Source of the DNA: an uncultured Sphingobium sp. | GTDB taxonomy: Bacteria; Pseudomonadota; Alphaproteobacteria; Sphingomonadales; Sphingomonadaceae | Assembly: GCA_946479185.1 (NCBI GenBank) | Contig: CAMLFF010000177.1 | Span: 1 to 6,814 of the forward strand | Direction of reading: 5' to 3' | Length of the DNA stretch: 6,814 nucleotides | In this document: positions 5,627 through 6,814 of the stretch, piece after piece | Layout: every line of letters starts with the position of its first letter | Numbering within the stretch: the stretch's first letter is position 1 | Notes under the pieces: generated by a model | What the model was told of the DNA's origin: nothing | Databases searched by the model: none | What the model saw: only the letters and a program-made list of their open reading frames with translations | Position numbers and translations under genes: made by a program

Positions 5627-6814
5627 CTAATACGCATTGCGGTCCCAAACCACCCGGAAAACAGTTTCGAAGATGATGCGTATATCGAGCAGAGGCGACC
5701 AGTTCTCGATATAATATTTATCATATTCGACACGCTGCTTGGCCCGTTCGACCGTATCGATTTCGCCCCGCAGACCACGGACCTGTGCAAGACCGGTAAT
5801 GCCGGGCTTCACACGATGGCGCGCAGCATAGCCGCGCACCGCATCATGATAATAAGCATCGCCTACCCGCATCGCCAGCGCATGCGGCCTCGGACCAACC
5901 AGCGACATTTCACCGCGCAGCACGTTCCACAGTTGCGGCAGTTCGTCGATACTCGTGCGCCGAATAAACCGCCCCACCTTCGTGACACGTGGATCCTGCT
6001 TGCGGGTACGCTCACCGCCGGAGGCATCCTGCCGATCGGTATACATGGACCGGAATTTCAGGACCTCGATTTCGAGATTATTGAAGCCGAGCCGCCTTTG
6101 CTTGAACAATATTGGCCCTCGACTTTCCAACTTGATGGCCAGGGCGGTCAAGATCAGTACAGGCGCCAGCAACAGGATACCGAGCAGAGCCAGAGAGCGA
6201 TCCTGCACCTCCTTCACGATGCCGTCGAAATCCCGCACCGGCTGTTGCCATATGCTTAGAACGGGAAGAGACCCGATATAATTGACGCGGTAGCGATCAC
6301 GCAGCACGAGAAATTCTCGCGGCATAATGCACACGTCGATTGAGCCGGCACTCAGTTCTTCCACGATCTGGTTGAGCCGATCCTGCTGCACCATCGGCAA
6401 GGCAACGATGATCTGATCGAGCATCCCTCGCCTTGCCAGTTCCAGCACCTCATCAAAGCCGCCGAGGTAAGGGAAGCGACCGATCATGCCAGTTTCAACG
6501 CGCGAGCGGCGATCATCAGCAAAACCGATGACATTGATGTGCGGCAGACGCTCTATCTCGAGTAGTTCCAGCAGACGGCTCGTAACATCCCGGTCAGCAC
6601 CGTAAATTGCGACCCGCTGGCCGATGACCCCACGGCGCATACAAGCGCGGATGATCTCCCGGAAAAACAGCCGCGAGAGGATGAGTGTAGCAAGGCAGAT
6701 CGCAATGAAGATCAGCGTGAAGTGGAAAGACAGCTCATCCCCTTCACCAAACTGGATGACGATAAACATGGTGAGGATGAGCGCCACCAGAAAATCGAGA
6801 AACGTGCCGCTGCT
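5627..6814 (-). CDS. Polyprenyl-phosphate hexose-1-phosphate transferase (WcaJ-like), 5' end outside window
   Basis: This is an inner-membrane enzyme that starts a surface polysaccharide by moving a sugar-1-phosphate, probably glucose-1-phosphate, from a UDP-sugar to undecaprenyl phosphate. The 395 visible residues (numbered from the right edge) begin in transmembrane segments; the frame stays open to base 6814, so the GTG at 6787 is an internal valine and the first segments are missing. A nucleotide-binding-like domain follows (VAIYGADRDV near 68-77, GFADDR near 97-102). After one more membrane segment (about 208-225) comes the catalytic Bact_transf domain: FKQRRLGFNN at 237-246, LKFRSM at 252-257, DELPQLWNVLRGEMSLVGPR at 290-309, KPGITGLAQVRGLRGE at 336-351 and YDKYYIENWS at 364-373. 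The D290-E291 pair is where the family keeps its acidic residues. The two-domain layout matches WcaJ and sphingan starters of the GelB/SpsB kind more than short PglC-type enzymes. The substrate sugar is inferred from family only. Confidence 0.92.
   Translation of the reverse strand, partial: SSGTFLDFLVALILTMFIVIQFGEGDELSFHFTLIFIAICLATLILSRLFFREIIRACMRRGVIGQRVAIYGADRDVTSRLLELLEIERLPHINVIGFADDRRSRVETGMIGRFPYLGGFDEVLELARRGMLDQIIVALPMVQQDRLNQIVEELSAGSIDVCIMPREFLVLRDRYRVNYIGSLPVLSIWQQPVRDFDGIVKEVQDRSLALLGILLLAPVLILTALAIKLESRGPILFKQRRLGFNNLEIEVLKFRSMYTDRQDASGGERTRKQDPRVTKVGRFIRRTSIDELPQLWNVLRGEMSLVGPRPHALAMRVGDAYYHDAVRGYAARHRVKPGITGLAQVRGLRGEIDTVERAKQRVEYDKYYIENWSPLLDIRIIFETVFRVVWDRNAY

Noticed and set aside
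5816..6259. 147-codon open frame on the plus strand
   Set aside because: It is antisense to the conserved Bact_transf domain of the starter transferase and shows no domain or ribosome binding site of note.
6785..6787. GTG as the start codon of the starter transferase
   Set aside because: The frame continues open to the right edge with hydrophobic residues, and family members have further N-terminal membrane segments, so the true start lies outside the window.

Overview
The window looks like part of the chromosome of an alphaproteobacterium, most likely a member of the Sphingomonadales (Sphingomonas, Sphingobium, Novosphingobium or a relative). This rests on the GC-rich coding style, the style of the proteins, and the gene order nadD-rsfS-rlmH-envC-ctpA, which I recall as common in that group. 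The genus is not proven by the sequence. All seven genes I can support lie on the minus strand, so transcription runs from the right edge to the left. The window is tightly coding: the only gaps longer than 30 bases are 94 bases (5533-5626) and 110 bases (1151-1260). I see no rRNA, tRNA, insertion sequence, CRISPR array, long repeat or phage gene.

Right part (about 4078-6814): two surface-polysaccharide genes. The first is the 3' portion of a polyprenyl-phosphate hexose-1-phosphate transferase of the WcaJ/Bact_transf type, which would load the first sugar phosphate onto undecaprenyl phosphate at the inner membrane. Its 5' end lies beyond the window. After 94 bases comes a multi-spanning membrane protein of the O-antigen ligase/polymerase (Wzy_C) type, which starts at TTG behind a strong ribosome binding site.

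Middle (about 2491-4066): three compact housekeeping genes, nadD (NAD synthesis), rsfS (ribosome silencing) and rlmH (23S rRNA pseudouridine methylation). nadD follows the polysaccharide gene by only 11 bases, and rsfS overlaps the nadD stop. rsfS has no available ATG or GTG start and must begin at TTG.

Left part (1-2487): two cell-envelope genes. The first is an EnvC-type murein hydrolase activator with coiled coils and a LytM domain that has lost its zinc ligands. The second is a CtpA-type S41 periplasmic protease with a PDZ domain and an intact Ser-Lys-Gln set, whose 3' end runs off the left edge. A perfect TATAAT lies in the gap before ctpA and may give it its own promoter.

The window joins a conserved housekeeping/division block to a polysaccharide block with visibly lower GC in sampled lines. 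I found no clearly novel system. The points most worth a second look are the polysaccharide/nadD junction, the catalytically dead LytM domain and the two TTG starts.
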